A model generated the notes under the pieces. It saw only the letters and a list, made by a program, of their open reading frames with translations, was not told the DNA's origin and made no database searches. A stretch of 64,000 nt of DNA from Entonaema liquescens (lineage: Eukaryota > Ascomycota > Sordariomycetes > Xylariales > Xylariaceae), in NCBI GenBank assembly GCA_902805475.1, contig CADCSX010000003.1:2046001-2110000 (forward strand), read 5' to 3'. The position numbers and the translations under genes are program-made. Positions within the stretch are counted from its first letter, which is position 1; every line of letters begins with the position of its first letter. This document shows, piece by piece, positions 25,201-36,972 of this stretch.

Positions 25201-25907
25201 TAGCATTGAACTTCGACGTCACCGCCGTAATTGTTTAGGGGATAGTTTTCAACAATCAACAGACGAAATTATAAACCGTCCAGCCGTCGTCGCATGTGTA
25301 ATAGGTAGTAACTAACTAACCGACACTGGGGCCTCGGGTTTTGCAATCAGCCGGATTAGGTCATAGATTGGCGATCTGTCGATGACATTGATGATAGCTG
25401 CACAACGAACATTGCCGTGCTGCTTGTAATTTCCTGAATTGAGTTCTGTACGAGATATGTCAAGTTCCACGATCTGCAGTGACTAGATGTCGTCCCCAAC
25501 ACCCCCTAGGATATTGCCGTACGACGAGATGGGGTCTTCGATACGCTATGGTTTGTCCAGATAGCCCAGAGCCCCCGCAGATGGATATCCTTGGCTCCGA
25601 AGCCGAAGCTGGGGGAGAGCCATGGGGAGGCGACGCTGACTAAAACATGCGATAGCGACAACCTTCTCTTTGAACTGAACAAAACACAACCACCCCAAGG
25701 TAAAAAAAAAAAAAAAAGGAACCAGCCAATCCATTCCCGCGGGTCTCTTGGCGCTGTTGCCCGACTCGAGATTACGGGAACCCCAAGGCCCATGATCCTG
25801 CCGTGCTACTGGACATTCAACACCGATTTTCTGATTCCTTGCACACCGAGTGCGCGCGGATGACGTCGCCCTCACGCTGTCATATCGCAATCGTACAGAA
25901 CAAACAT

Positions 25908-25929
25908 TACATACATACATACATACATA
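25908..25929. repeat. (TACA)n microsatellite
   Basis: About five and a half tandem copies of TACA in the gene-poor region. Confidence 0.9.
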
Positions 25930-26221
25930 GTAGTATAACAAAAAGTCCCAAAAAAATCACAATCTACTAATAAATCCTTTCCCTGGGACAACGCTTGAGC
26001 CCGAAGCCCGGGACCAGAGCTTACCAATCGCCAGACGATGCCAGATTACGGGGTAGAAAGAAGAAAAACAATGGCCTGTCTTTTACTGACGATCACTGGC
26101 GATCTCGAGAATCGTGACCTGACACATACATTTTATGGTTCGAAACCTCTTATCTGCAACGTGCACAACAGCTGTCTTATATTATTGTGTCTCTGTATAG
26201 TGAAACCGAGTCAGTCCAAGT

Positions 26222-26242
26222 CAGCAGCAGCAGCAGCAGCAG
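26222..26242. repeat. (CAG)7 microsatellite
   Basis: Seven exact CAG units in non-coding DNA, followed by CAA. Confidence 0.9.
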
Positions 26243-28361
26243 CAACTTTACCCAGCCGCGGCTAGCCTCACTTTTTTTTTTTCTTATTTCTTTCTCCCAC
26301 AATCTTAAATCTTACTACGCTTCGCTGGATCGAGCTAATAAAGAAGTCATGTCTTAGATCCTCTAGCTCTATCTTTACGTCCAATGTAAAATATAGCGCC
26401 ACCTTGTATAGCTCTTGTATAGCTCTAGACAGATCTAAACCGCATGGTTGTATCGTTACCCGCTAGATTGAGTTTGCTAACATGTAAGAAACTCTGGGCT
26501 ACTTTACGACGCACATGCTAGCGAGATATGTCTGCAAGGTAGCTAGGAACGCTGCAACAACAGCTATGATCCTGGGACGCGTTGCTGTCTGTTGGTAACA
26601 CAGGGGCTCCGAGATCTCCATCAAAACAAAATCCTGGGTCTTTGTGGGCACACGAATTCGAGCCGTTCCGAGCTTACGATGGTCGCCGTCATGATAAGTA
26701 AAAATGATAGATATTTGTCATCGAATTCAAATCTACGGATCCCCTTGCCATCTGATACTTATTGGAGTATGGCTTTGTTGCCCAATTGTTTGCCAATGAC
26801 ACCGACTGGTGTGGTGGATGAAGTCGTGCGTTGTCATTGCCTCCTCCTTGTTATCTGCTAAGACAACGGCTGGAACACATTCGGCTGGAACGGGTTCTGA
26901 ACTCAATGGAGAAGAGCATTCGTCTAGCCGTCCTGCTGTTTCCGAAAAGACGAGCCGACTAGACTGCCAGCTCCCTCGCAACGTCTGGATATCGTCACTA
27001 ATCCGTCACTAGCATCTTTAAGTCCTACACCCATTAAATGATATATGAGCCACTCCTGCGGTCCAGGGCTATTCGGAAACTTAGCCGCGCGCGCTCATGT
27101 GGCGGTACCTTATCCCATGGATGAAGATGGCAGTAGGAATCTGATCATAAAATCGCGTACGCACAACCATGTCACCGTAGGCTCGCCGCGTCAAATGAAA
27201 TGTGGCACAAGGCCAGGTTAAGTGCGCAGAGTTACAGTCCGATCTCGTATGTATTCTCCACTTCGTGCGTGCATATTTGAACATAATATGTAAGTTGTTG
27301 TCTTCCGCTTTCGTCTGGGGCAAGCTCTCCTTGAATGGACTAGCGCCTCCTGTGGGTGTATTTTGCGATAGGCAGCTTTTCACCGGTGAAGAGGAGAATT
27401 GAGAACAGGCCCATCGGATAGGTTATGATTAGGTAGGTATCAAACTTTAGGTAATAAAGAGGCTATTCATACGGCCGAGCGACTGTGGGTTTCAAGCCGT
27501 ACATAATTAGCCCTGCTCGTTACTGTGTAGAATCCATCACGTAAAATCTTATATGCATCGGGGGGGCAGCTATCAGGGTTGATATTATGCTGAGACCGTG
27601 AGACCGCAGGATACTAGGTGTTAAGTACAGTACTGATGCTGCAAGTTGAGTTGATTTCCTTGCTAGTAACAGCTGGTATTAAGCATAAGGATGAGTTAGC
27701 GCCACGCAGCTTCGAGAAAGATGCTGAATTATTGACCAATAAGCCTCTTCAATCCGCCCACAGAGACAAACTCAGAGTCGCAATCATGCATGCTTATCTG
27801 CATGAACGACGTTCGGCTATCGCACCGGGGTCCGTCCTCCCCTTCCATTTATACAACATCGAGACAGACGATGATACCACCACTCTTTTTAACATGGGGA
27901 GTATGATTTAGATAGGCTTAATTCTCGACGTCCCCGCTGGTTGGTCCGGTTCCCGAAGCAGTGCGTGCCGTAACACGTCAATTGAGTATTTCGCTGCAAG
28001 TGTGGATGATAGTATCCCACGGCGGACCTGGTGATCCGCGCTTGAGAAACGTTCCACGGCACCTTAATCTTCCTTACCAGGCGCCAGCAAGAAACATATT
28101 GCATATATTAGCAAAGCATCCCTGTGCTGCGCCCTATGTATGCCGTGGTCCACTTGCGGCGGCCAGTCCCGCCATAAAACAATCACACAGGCCTGGAAGC
28201 TCCCTGGTCTGCGACGCTAAAGTTGGAATCATCACATGCTTCTCGCTGCAATGGTCCGCTTGGCTTGCATATATATTGCTCAGCAGCCTCTTAGTGCCTA
28301 ACCTGGCAAGCCGATGATACCGGGGTCTATTCGCTGCGCTGAGGGTCTTGCCTGATCAAAA

Positions 28362-29961
28362 TCAGACTCGGGCGGCAAATGCTACTTCAGGGGGCACTCT
28401 GAAGGATGCGCAGAACATGCGCTTGTTGGGTGCCACATTTCTGACTTCTAAAACAAATACCTCTTTGGCATTTTCGGCCTCACCTAGCTTCATCTCGACG
28501 CCGATCTCTGCCGATATGCGCTCGCAGATATCGAAGAGTGGCGTATCATCTTCTGCCTTGGCCGCGAAGCAATAGACGTGGACCATGGGTAGCTTCGTAC
28601 TTGTGTGGGGAACGAAGAGCTCCTCCCGTGCGGCGTAAAGACCGCGAAAGTGTGATAGAAAAGTGATAGCGGTTGCAGGAAGGTTCATGACGAAGTGAGA
28701 AATGGTGGGTGGAATTGGTATAAGTTTAGGTTTCGGGTTTGGTATTGGCTTGCCAGCGGTGTTCGAATCCGGATGTTGACTGCGTTTTACTTTTCTACTC
28801 GGTTCCGAAACAACATGTTCGCCCTTCATTGACGCCGCGTATACTAGATCTGCCGCTTCTTTGATGAACGTCCGACCGTCTTGATTGAACGGGCGTACAT
28901 ATTGATCGACCTAGGGATAGTTTGTTAATTTAGCTGGGGATACACGGTGTATTGCTTCATTCGATACTCACTTTATTCCGTTTGATGTTTTCACCCATAT
29001 AGCGATAACTCTCGGGATTATAATCATTAGCCCAAACAAAGGTCCTTTTCTTGCCAGCGGGTATTGCAAATGGGCCAATGCCAGCCATTACATCGCATAC
29101 AACCTCTCCACGTCGAAACATATTAACCAGTCGCCTATGCTCGCCCTCCAATTTACTATTCCAGTACACTTTAGAGTAGTCGAATCGGAACAAGCAGTCA
29201 TTCTCTTTCACTTCAACATTTAAATCATCCGGGCCGGCGAGGACTTCATATTCAAACGTCCGGAACTCAGATTCAGTTCCCACGTTGGCGACTTTGTTGA
29301 TGACTGTTCTGATAGTCGGGTTTTTATCGATTATAACATCTGCGATCAATTTCTTGTACGGCAAGAATGCTTCCCTAAGGTTCATGTGCGCGACATGTCC
29401 AGCCTGATTGAAACCTCCAGGGACGCCATCATGTGAATCCCGTAAGTCAGGGGGAAGCAAAGATTTCATCACATCCTCTGGAACAATATGTTAGCTGTTG
29501 CGGTCATCCGTATCAAAAGTTTATAATATAGTCGTTACCATGAGTCCAGTAGTCATAGTCTACCGACAATTTATACGGGACTATTCCTATCTCCTTACTT
29601 GCGACACCATCCCGAAGAGTAGGTGTCCATGTATCAGGTGCTACAAATATTGTAGTCAGAAGGATGCAATTAACTACAATACACTTTCCGGTCCAACCTT
29701 ACCTTCAGCTTTAACTGTTGGGTTTAGGAGTAAGCATTTTGTGCCTTCTGCCGCGAGTGTCTGGTCCGGGTGGAGTACAACGCTGGGTATTCTCTCAAAG
29801 GCGAGAAGGGTATTCTCGCGCTGCAACTTTTGACGCCAAGCAGCAATTTTCTGCTTGTCGGCGACGGAAGCAGCAGCAAGGTTGACAGTCTTAGAGAAGA
29901 GCGACTTATCTAGGACGCCAATAGCCGAACGTATTGTTGGCGGCCGGAGAATATTACTCAT
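28362..29961 (-). CDS. TRM5: tRNA (guanine37-N1)-methyltransferase Trm5
   Basis: Four exons: 29703-29961, 29539-29640, 28972-29477 and 28362-28910; introns of 62, 61 and 61 bp, all GT-AG. Spliced product 471 residues. Recognisable Trm5 features: N-terminal LRPP block, YDYWTHEDVMKSLLPPD across the second junction, GGFNQAGHVAHMNLRE, the SAM-binding region VVCDVMAGIGPFAIPAGKK, NDYNPESYRYMGENIKRNK, and the C-terminal FVMNLPATAITFL, which contains the N-[LP]-P-type catalytic motif NLP. Trm5 makes m1G37 next to the anticodon in cytosolic and mitochondrial tRNAs and protects the reading frame. The gene appears intact. The insert around SEPSRKVKRSQHPD..IPNPKPKLIPIPP before the catalytic motif is low-complexity. 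High confidence. Confidence 0.93.
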
Positions 29962-30941
29962 ATCGGCTCCCTCGGTGGTTATATCCTTTGAGAGGTAAGC
30001 AAGAAAGCTAGATTAAACTCTTAAGAGATCCGCATACCACCATATTATTATTATTATTCGTTAGGAGGGGTTATGCGATGCCGCTTGCGAAGTTTCGAAT
30101 AGACCTTTTAGTGGTTTGTGCGAGAAAGATCTTAGGTACCCCAGGGGATCGACAAACTTTCGACAGGGATTGAGCCCCACGCTAAAACGCTAAAACGCAA
30201 GGCTGTCGCGGCTGGAGTTTGTGTGCGACTTTACATGCGTCATACCAAACGGAAGGCTGCGTTACCTAATGTAGGTACCTAGCTGAGAGTACCTATCTAT
30301 GTTCTTGCCGTGCTGTTAGACTTGCTGTTTAATACATAATGCATATGATAAATCCATGGGGGCCGATTGAATGCATATTCTCTTAACATGGGTTTAGTTA
30401 TTGGTACACATCCATTTAATATTTCGCCAAATTGAGTCAAGAGATTTAAACTAACTAGACGTTCTGATAGTCCTTATTAACCTCTACTGATTTAACAGAA
30501 CTACAAGAACCCTATTAATGGCTATTGCCGGAATAGCTACCTATACAGTGCTCTTGTCCCAAATGTATTAGCTCCCCAAAATATATTAATTACGTACAAG
30601 TGACAACTACTCATAATGGATGCTCTTCAAGCTATAAGAGTCTGGCAATTGCAGACTTAGATGATCACTCCTGCCTCTATATAATCTCTTTTTATCGACC
30701 GAGTAACCCAATTCTTCTTGCACATCTGGTATATGGGATGTCTAGGCGGCTGGCTACAACTCTATGAGTCTCGGAAATTTCTGTCAATACCAGGTCTGTT
30801 GGGGAAGTCGTGGCGGAGCTGTTATCATTATGTAGGTAGCCTCTGTTAATCAGAATGGTTTCAACTAGGAACTGATGTTACTTAAGCCGTGAATACGATT
30901 CAATTTTGCCCTCTGCTGCAATCTAGGCAAACCTGCTAGTC
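29962..30941. other. Upstream region of TRM5 and 3' region of NUS1
   Basis: About 980 bp. It contains a (TTA/ATT)n run near 30044-30058, the palindrome TAGGTACCTA at 30272-30281 and AT-rich sequence. No gene recognised. Confidence 0.6.
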
Positions 30942-32040
30942 CTATTTACCAAGCTTGAAGGTTGCTTCTGTGTACTTCTGTAAGCCTTGGAGGAATATCT
31001 GATACCCTACGCCCTGGTTATCAGGCGCACAATAAATCTCGGTCAACCGGATTGGCCACGGCGGATATCCTTGTAGATCGACGTAAGGCTCAAATGAGAT
31101 GAGCAGGTCCGGTTCCGGCATGACGGCTTCGGATAACTCATGGTCGAGGACATCCAATGTAATGTCGCTGGCCAGTATTTTCTCTTGCTGGACCATCTGG
31201 ACTAGAACCCTGGTAAGATCCACCATTGCCTCTCGGCCGTCGTCTTCCGAGACGAGTATAACCTCTAACGGAACCTGGTCTTGTGTATAAGTCGTTCGGT
31301 TTGTAGAATAAACAGGCGGTGCTCCACGGGTAACAAGGGTGATTGGCGGAGCTTGGTGCTTTCCAAACCAACTCTTGAGCTTGTGTGCTAAGGCACGATG
31401 CGTTTGAGGCATGTAGCGTTTAAGTACTCCTACCCATGCCTATTAGTTTCGAACTGCATAACATTGTAATTATAATTCCTACCTGTTCTCTCGTATATGG
31501 ATAATCGAGGAATACCTGCTGAGGCACACCACGCTGCTACCTCGGAAGCTTCGTTGACAAGCTTTTCTAAGGCATCTCCAGCCCTGCCACCATCCTCTAA
31601 GGTCAATATTATACTGACATGCTTAGGTAGCCGTTTATATACACTAACGTCTCTTCGGACGTAGTCGGGTGTGTTATGATGGTGTCTGAGTATGGAAAGA
31701 ATTCGAAGGGTAACGGCATGGTAGGCTATGCGAATTCGGATATAAACAGAGAAGATTGCATGTACGAGGATGTATAGCAACGAATGGAGCTGTGCCTTGA
31801 AGAATTTCCTAACACCAAAGTGGGACGTCTCTCGCTTCCTCTTGCGACTACGACTTGGCGATCGACTGGGTGGAGAGGGAAGATAATTCTATAATAATCG
31901 GACGCGTTAGTTAGATGCGCGGACTCGAAGTTTAATGCACGTACCTGCACAAGCTTTTCTCGTTCTTTTGCACCGAGGTTCTTATGCCCAGCCCTCTCGT
32001 CTTCTCGATAGAGTTTCGTATCCTTAGTAGTGAACGACAT
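30942..32040 (-). CDS. NUS1: Dehydrodolichyl diphosphate synthase subunit Nus1
   Basis: Three exons: 31945-32040, 31483-31888 and 30942-31429; introns of 56 and 53 bp. Product 329 residues. The N-terminus is charged with an Arg/Lys-rich patch (SRSRKRKRE, about 44-52); a membrane segment spans about 66-84 (LHSLLYILVHAIFSVYI). The cis-prenyltransferase-like domain includes HVSIILTLED, WCASAGIPRLSIYERTG and the C-terminal block PDLLISFEPYVDLQGYPPWPIRLTEIY. Nus1/NgBR is the non-catalytic partner of the ER dehydrodolichyl diphosphate synthase Rer2/DHDDS and supplies a C-terminal RxG motif to its active site. Here the terminus reads KLGK, so a Lys stands where Arg is usual. Divergent from SEC10, with an AT-rich element in between. 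Confidence 0.88.
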
Positions 32041-32253
32041 GTTGTCGTAATGAACGTAAGAAATATGAAAGAGAAGACAAGCGATGCAAGAATTTGAATA
32101 TCAGCCTTTAAGAAACAGTTTCTCGCATTATAATGGCTGGTGAGGTGAGGCTTGCGTCGTAACACGCAATTTGAGAGGCTTGGTTGTTAAGCTTGAATTA
32201 TTTAGATCAGATGTTAAAGCGACAGGCCACGATATTCAGCTTCTCATACACTA

Positions 32254-32355
32254 ACCGGTTCGACCCACTTTTGCAACGTACCCGATTTTTGTAACGCATA
32301 TATACTAAAACTATTACCTTTTTAACCTCGAATAAAGCTATTAATATTGAAGTTA
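32254..32355. repeat. Left terminal inverted repeat
   Basis: About 102 bp matching the reverse complement of 33022-33123, with transition differences only. Includes GCAACGTACCCGATTTTTG and ACCTTTTTAACC. Confidence 0.85.
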
Positions 32356-33021
32356 CGAATTTAAAAGTAAATACGTAAATAAATGGTTATATTTTATTTA
32401 TTTTTATAATATTTAATTTAAATTAAAAAAATTATTAATATTATAATTTTAAAATTTAAAAAAAAATATAAAAATATAAAATTTTTATATATAAAATAAG
32501 TACGAAAATAAATAATTTTAATTATATTTAAAAAATAAAATATTTTAATATAAAAATTTTATATTTTAAATTTAAAACTTATAATAAAATAAAAATAATT
32601 TAATATTTATTTTATTTTAATTTAATAATTATATATATTATTATTATTAAAATATTTAAATTTTAAAATTTTTTATAATAAATATTATTTATTTTATTAT
32701 AAATAAAATTATTAATTTTAATATTTTATTATACGAATTTTTTTATAATTTTAAAATTTAATTTATAATTTAATAATAAAATTATAATTATTTTAAAATA
32801 AAAATATAAAATATATAAATTTATAAAATAAATAATTATAAAAAGTTTAAATTATTAAAATAATTTAAATTTATATTTAATTTATATATACGAAATAAAT
32901 ATTTATAATAATATACATTATATTATAAATATTTTAATTTAAAATATAATATATTTATAATAATTTACATAAAACAAAATAATAATTAATTACTTATTAA
33001 ATTATAATATTTTTATATTAA

Positions 33022-33123
33022 TAACTTTAATATTAATGGCTTTATTTAAGGTTAAAAAGGTAGTAGTTTTAGTGTATATGCGTTGCAAAAATCGGGTACG
33101 TTGCAAAAGTGGGTCGAGCCGGT
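33022..33123. repeat. Right terminal inverted repeat
   Basis: About 102 bp pairing with 32254-32355. It keeps C at several positions where the left arm has T, for example in GGCTCG versus GGTTCG read outward. Confidence 0.85.
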
Positions 33124-33470
33124 TAGGAGATGCTTGATCCATGTCATACTATGATCTCAGCCACAATATTCGTGGCGTCACACATAATTCTTGTAGTACT
33201 TACTTAGATACTACCTAGGTAGTACTTACAAGCACTGGTCCTTCCGTTTCCACCCCTAGGCCTTGTACATGTAGCGTTACAGGGCTAGAAGGTACAAAGC
33301 ACGGCCCCCCTGCAGCTCGTCATGGCTACATTCAATTAAATCAACTTCGCCTTGTCGGCGCATTCAGAGCAACAACGACGCTTCCTAATTATTACATAGT
33401 ACATTGCCACCATAAATCCCCCAGTTCCCTATCTCACTGTCCCCTATGTTGCGGGACGAATTCACGATCG

Positions 33471-36096
33471 ATGCTTGACGCCATGGAACGGACAGGCTCC
33501 GGGTCGCGCGCTCTGTTTCCAAAGGGTCCCAGCTTTACTATCGAGGATTTCTCCAATAAGGACTTCATAGTCCGCGACTTCGTTGATGATCTTGCCGAAA
33601 GTGCTGTATCATTTAATCGTCGTTCTGGCCAAGCTCAACAGCCCTTCGATCCAAAACCCTTAATTCGGACGTTTGAGAGTATGTTGCTCCACCATTCTCT
33701 ATACTATTAACACGAACTATATGTTAATTCCTGTCTTTTAAGATGCATTACAGGGCTTAGGTAACCTATCCGAAGAGCTACAGGCAAAGGAGTCAGATCT
33801 TTTATCGCAAGCCCGCCGCGGAGAAATTCAGCATGACCAGACCGTCGATACTCTTGGCCGCAAGTTAGATCAGTCTATCGACCAGTTCGAAGCCTTGGAT
33901 CTTACTCTTAATAACCCAAACGGAAACGAACGAGGCAACCGTGGCGATGCGGGCGGGAATATCGCCGTGCAAATCGGAGAGAAGCTAGAGGAGTTGGATA
34001 GGAAACGAAGGCGGGCGCTGGACGCCAACTTTTTAATACAATGCTGGCTCCAAGTTAGCGAAACCGGCGAACTTACACTATTACAAGATATCCAACGTCA
34101 AGGTGGTTCCGAGAACAAAGTAAGATGCGCTGTGATTGCACATCAGCTGATGCGTATCAGTCAAAGACTGGACCCTATTTCTTGGGGCCAGACGAATGGG
34201 TTCAGGAACGGCTTTTCCAATGGCGATATTGACGATGACAGGAGATATAATACCCGTGAAATACTGGAGAAGTTTTGCGAAACGCTAGAGCAAGATTTAC
34301 TGAAGCAATTTAACAACAGCTACCGTAAGCAAAACTTCGACGACATGAAGGAGTGTGCCAAGGTATTATACGACTTCAACGGGGGTGCGAGCGTGATCGC
34401 TGTGTTTGTGAATCAGCATCAATTCTTCATCGACAGAGACCAACTTATTACGGATGAGGTGACGATGGATGGGGAGACTTGGGATCAACTAGCAGATCCC
34501 GACTCTGAACCACCAGGTGTTGAGCCTAGCCTTCAGTCGCTTATTGATGAGGTCAAAATCGTCATGCAAGAGGAGTCGTTTATCATTAAGAGGGCATTTC
34601 CTTACTACGAAACAGTCCTGATCAAATTTATACAGCGCGTGTTCCAGCAGTCGATACAACAACGTCTGGAACTGGTCTTAGAAAAAGCCAATACTATCTC
34701 ATCTTTAGCTTTTCTTCGATCCCTCCACTCCTCCAGAAGTTACATCGGTACTCTGGTAGAGGATTTGAAAGCACATGGTCTCACAGAGCACCCAGAACCC
34801 TGTTCACCTCAAATATCACAGACGTTGGATCAGCAGATGGAAGAACTATTCGTCCCGTATATAGTAGGCAACTCGTATATCGAGCGTGAGAAGAGGAGCT
34901 TGGAAGAACTATTTAATTCGCTACTATTCAAGTATAATATCTATCACTCTAGGAGGAAGAAGGCGCCTAGCGGTTTTATGGCCTCATTAGCACAACAAAC
35001 CAACCAGCTTATGGCATCTGCTAAGGACGCGTACCTAGAGCGGCTTGAGTCATCCGATCTCACTGCAACACAGAAAGCCATGATGTTGAGGGTTGCCGGT
35101 GTCCAGGAAACCGACAAGAATAAGAACGACATCGAAGTTTCAGAGGCAGAAGGTGTCTTAAGCACAGCTACGGCGAAGAGGATGCTAACCTGGCTTGCCG
35201 AAAGTGTCCGGCGAACGCTGGAACTGGGTAGTCCGAGCGATACTCCAAAAGATGTCGCTATACTCCTTAATCTCCTACTGACTAATATGGGTCAAGTCTA
35301 CGTGGAGACAGCTCTAGAAGCAGCTCTTGAGAAAGCCACCTCTCAAGAAAATGTGAAGACGGAGCCGGATCTTAGTTATCTACCTTCTGTACGCCCTGCC
35401 GTAACAATCGGTAGTATGATGAACCGCTTTATAAATATGGTGCTCATCCGCCTCGCCGAATCTAACACTACTGTACGAAGAAGCATGGAGGCCCAATCAA
35501 AGATGGGTATCGAGAGTATTGAGAAGAAAGCTAGCAGTATCATGAAGAGCACCGTCGACGTTATCGTCAACTGGGTATCCAAGTCACTCGCCCAACAAAA
35601 GAAGCTCGACTTCCTACCTAAAGACGAGCTTGGCATCATCGACTCGTTGCAGACGCCAACGTGTACTGCAACATGTCTATTCTTGTCACGCTGCACGAAA
35701 CTCACCGCACAGGCTGTCGACGGCGCTAACCTAGAGGTGTTCAGCAGCGAGCTTGCGCTTGAGATCCAGCGCTTACTATTCGACCATTTCAAGAAGTTCA
35801 AGGTTAACGCTACTGGCGGTCTCATGGTTACTAAGGACATTGCCGGATACGTTGCCGCCCTTAAGGAATGGCCCCTGGCCAAGGACGTCGAGGCGGCTGT
35901 CGAAATGCTCACCGAGATCGGCTACCTCTTCATCATCGGCCCCGAAGCCTTACGCGAACGGTCTCGTAATCTGGCCTCTTCGTCCGCTGGTCCCGCCGCC
36001 GCCAAGAAGCTGGCGAAGGCGGATTTCAAGGCGTTCATACAGAGTAGAGATGATGCGAAGACTGCTGGTGTGCAGAGTGTGCTCTCGAGCTTGTAA
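33471..36096 (+). CDS. SEC10: Exocyst complex subunit Sec10
   Basis: Two exons: 33471-33678 and 33743-36096; 64-bp intron (GTATGT..TTTTAAG). Product 853 residues. The N-terminus GPSFTIEDFSNKDFIVRDFV is typical of fungal Sec10; TFENALQGLGNLSEEL crosses the splice junction and starts a coiled coil that runs through ARRGEIQHDQTVDTL and IDQFEALDL. The remaining helical-rod sequence (EKFCETLEQDLLKQFNNSY, RAFPYYETVLIKFIQRVFQ, the C-terminal DIAGYVAALKEWP) fits the CATCHR-fold exocyst subunit. The exocyst tethers secretory vesicles to sites of polarised growth at the plasma membrane. An in-frame ATG four codons later (33483) is an alternative start. Gene intact. High confidence. Confidence 0.92.
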
Positions 36097-36972
36097 GTAC
36101 CTAAGTAGGTATGGAGAAGGAAGGAGAGTATGAGGGAAATTAGGAGAAAACAAACACCCAAGCGGGTAGTTTAGAACAGACAGCAAGCGAGAAAGAGGGA
36201 ATCAACGTGCCTTTGGGTCGTTTGGATCGCGCACGTTTTGTTGCATGTACAATTACGAGATCAATGATACCAATGCGAGAAGAATGAACCATCTATCTGC
36301 GACTTAACTGGCCTTCCCCCTTATTCAAATAAAGTGCCTACTAAAGAGGGGATTTTACGCTACATCACCCATAAGCATGAAAATAGACCTTAGTAGTATG
36401 TTTTGAATTTCGCTTTATTTAGTCAGATGTTTACAACACGGCAACGCCGACGAGTAGCGCTTACATCCCTCACGCAGACGTTGGGCCAACACCCCGTAAC
36501 ACCTTCCCGCCTAGCCATATCGTAAACATTAAGGGGGTTTCAACAACTCCTATTTCCTACTCACCAACGAGCTCACAAAATCAATACCGCCGCGTAGCGA
36601 GCCTAACTGAATACGTTGCTCGAACAAAGATGGGAGAGAGAATAAGCCAATAAGGCCTGGTGAGACCCGGCATAGTTAGATAGAAGAATCTCTAACGACA
36701 CTTTTTGTTTTCCTACCCGCCTGCCTACACGCCATGTAAATCCAGCCGACCCATCTCCTTCCTTAAACGCCAAGCTCCGCCGCTATCCACGAGCTAGAAC
36801 ACATATCCTTTCCAGGTGTGCCTCCTCGTACGAAACATGTGCGACCCAGCAAATATCCAGAGCTTTACGCCCACCTTAGCAATCGAAGTTTGCGTCCGGT
36901 GTTGGAGACCCGCTTAGCCAACCTTCATTGAAAGGGAATGTGAGTATCCAGGGGTTTGTTCACGGGTGCTTT
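36097..36972. other. Convergent intergenic region, SEC10 and homeobox genes
   Basis: About 880 bp between two 3' ends. Nothing recognised besides AG-rich sequence just after the SEC10 stop. Confidence 0.55.

Larger units (their letters stand above)
21354..28361. other. Gene-poor 7-kb region upstream of REG1-like gene
   Basis: No convincing protein-coding gene on either strand. Contents: purine-rich stretch 22020-22180; three 10-bp palindromes at 22233-22242, 22429-22438 and 22641-22650; long A/T runs at 22940-22970, 23729-23744, 24908-24922 and 25702-25717; a (TACA)n microsatellite at 25908-25929; a (CAG)7 at 26222-26242. Short open frames (for example 27618-27911 and 27961-28317) have no family features. 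It probably includes a long leader or promoter for the REG1-like gene and perhaps unrecognised non-coding RNA. Confidence 0.5.
32254..33123. mobile_element. RIP-degraded terminal-inverted-repeat element (MITE or Tc1/mariner-like remnant)
   Basis: About 870 bp bounded by inverted repeats of about 100 bp: left from 32254 (ACCGGTTCGACCCACTTTTG) and right ending at 33123. The two arms differ at roughly eight positions, all transitions. A TA dinucleotide flanks each end (32252-32253, 33124-33125), consistent with a TA target duplication as made by Tc1/mariner-pogo transposons. The interior, about 32357-33020, is almost only A and T with no open frame; most surviving C bases sit in ACG context. Transition-only divergence and loss of C outside CpG fit repeat-induced point mutation. 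No transposase remains, so family is inferred from the ends only. Confidence 0.8.
32041..33470. other. Divergent NUS1/SEC10 upstream region interrupted by AT-rich element
   Basis: 1.43 kb between the two start codons, of which 870 bp is the inverted-repeat element. The SEC10-proximal side carries a 16-bp palindrome centred on CCTAGG at 33209-33224. Confidence 0.7.

Noticed and set aside
27618..28317. Open frames of 97 and 118 codons in the gene-poor region
   Set aside because: No domains, no plausible splice partners and amino-acid composition without family features.
32356..33021. Centromere or mitochondrial insertion as explanation for the A/T-only stretch
   Set aside because: It is short and exactly bounded by inverted repeats with TA flanks, which fits a degraded transposon better.
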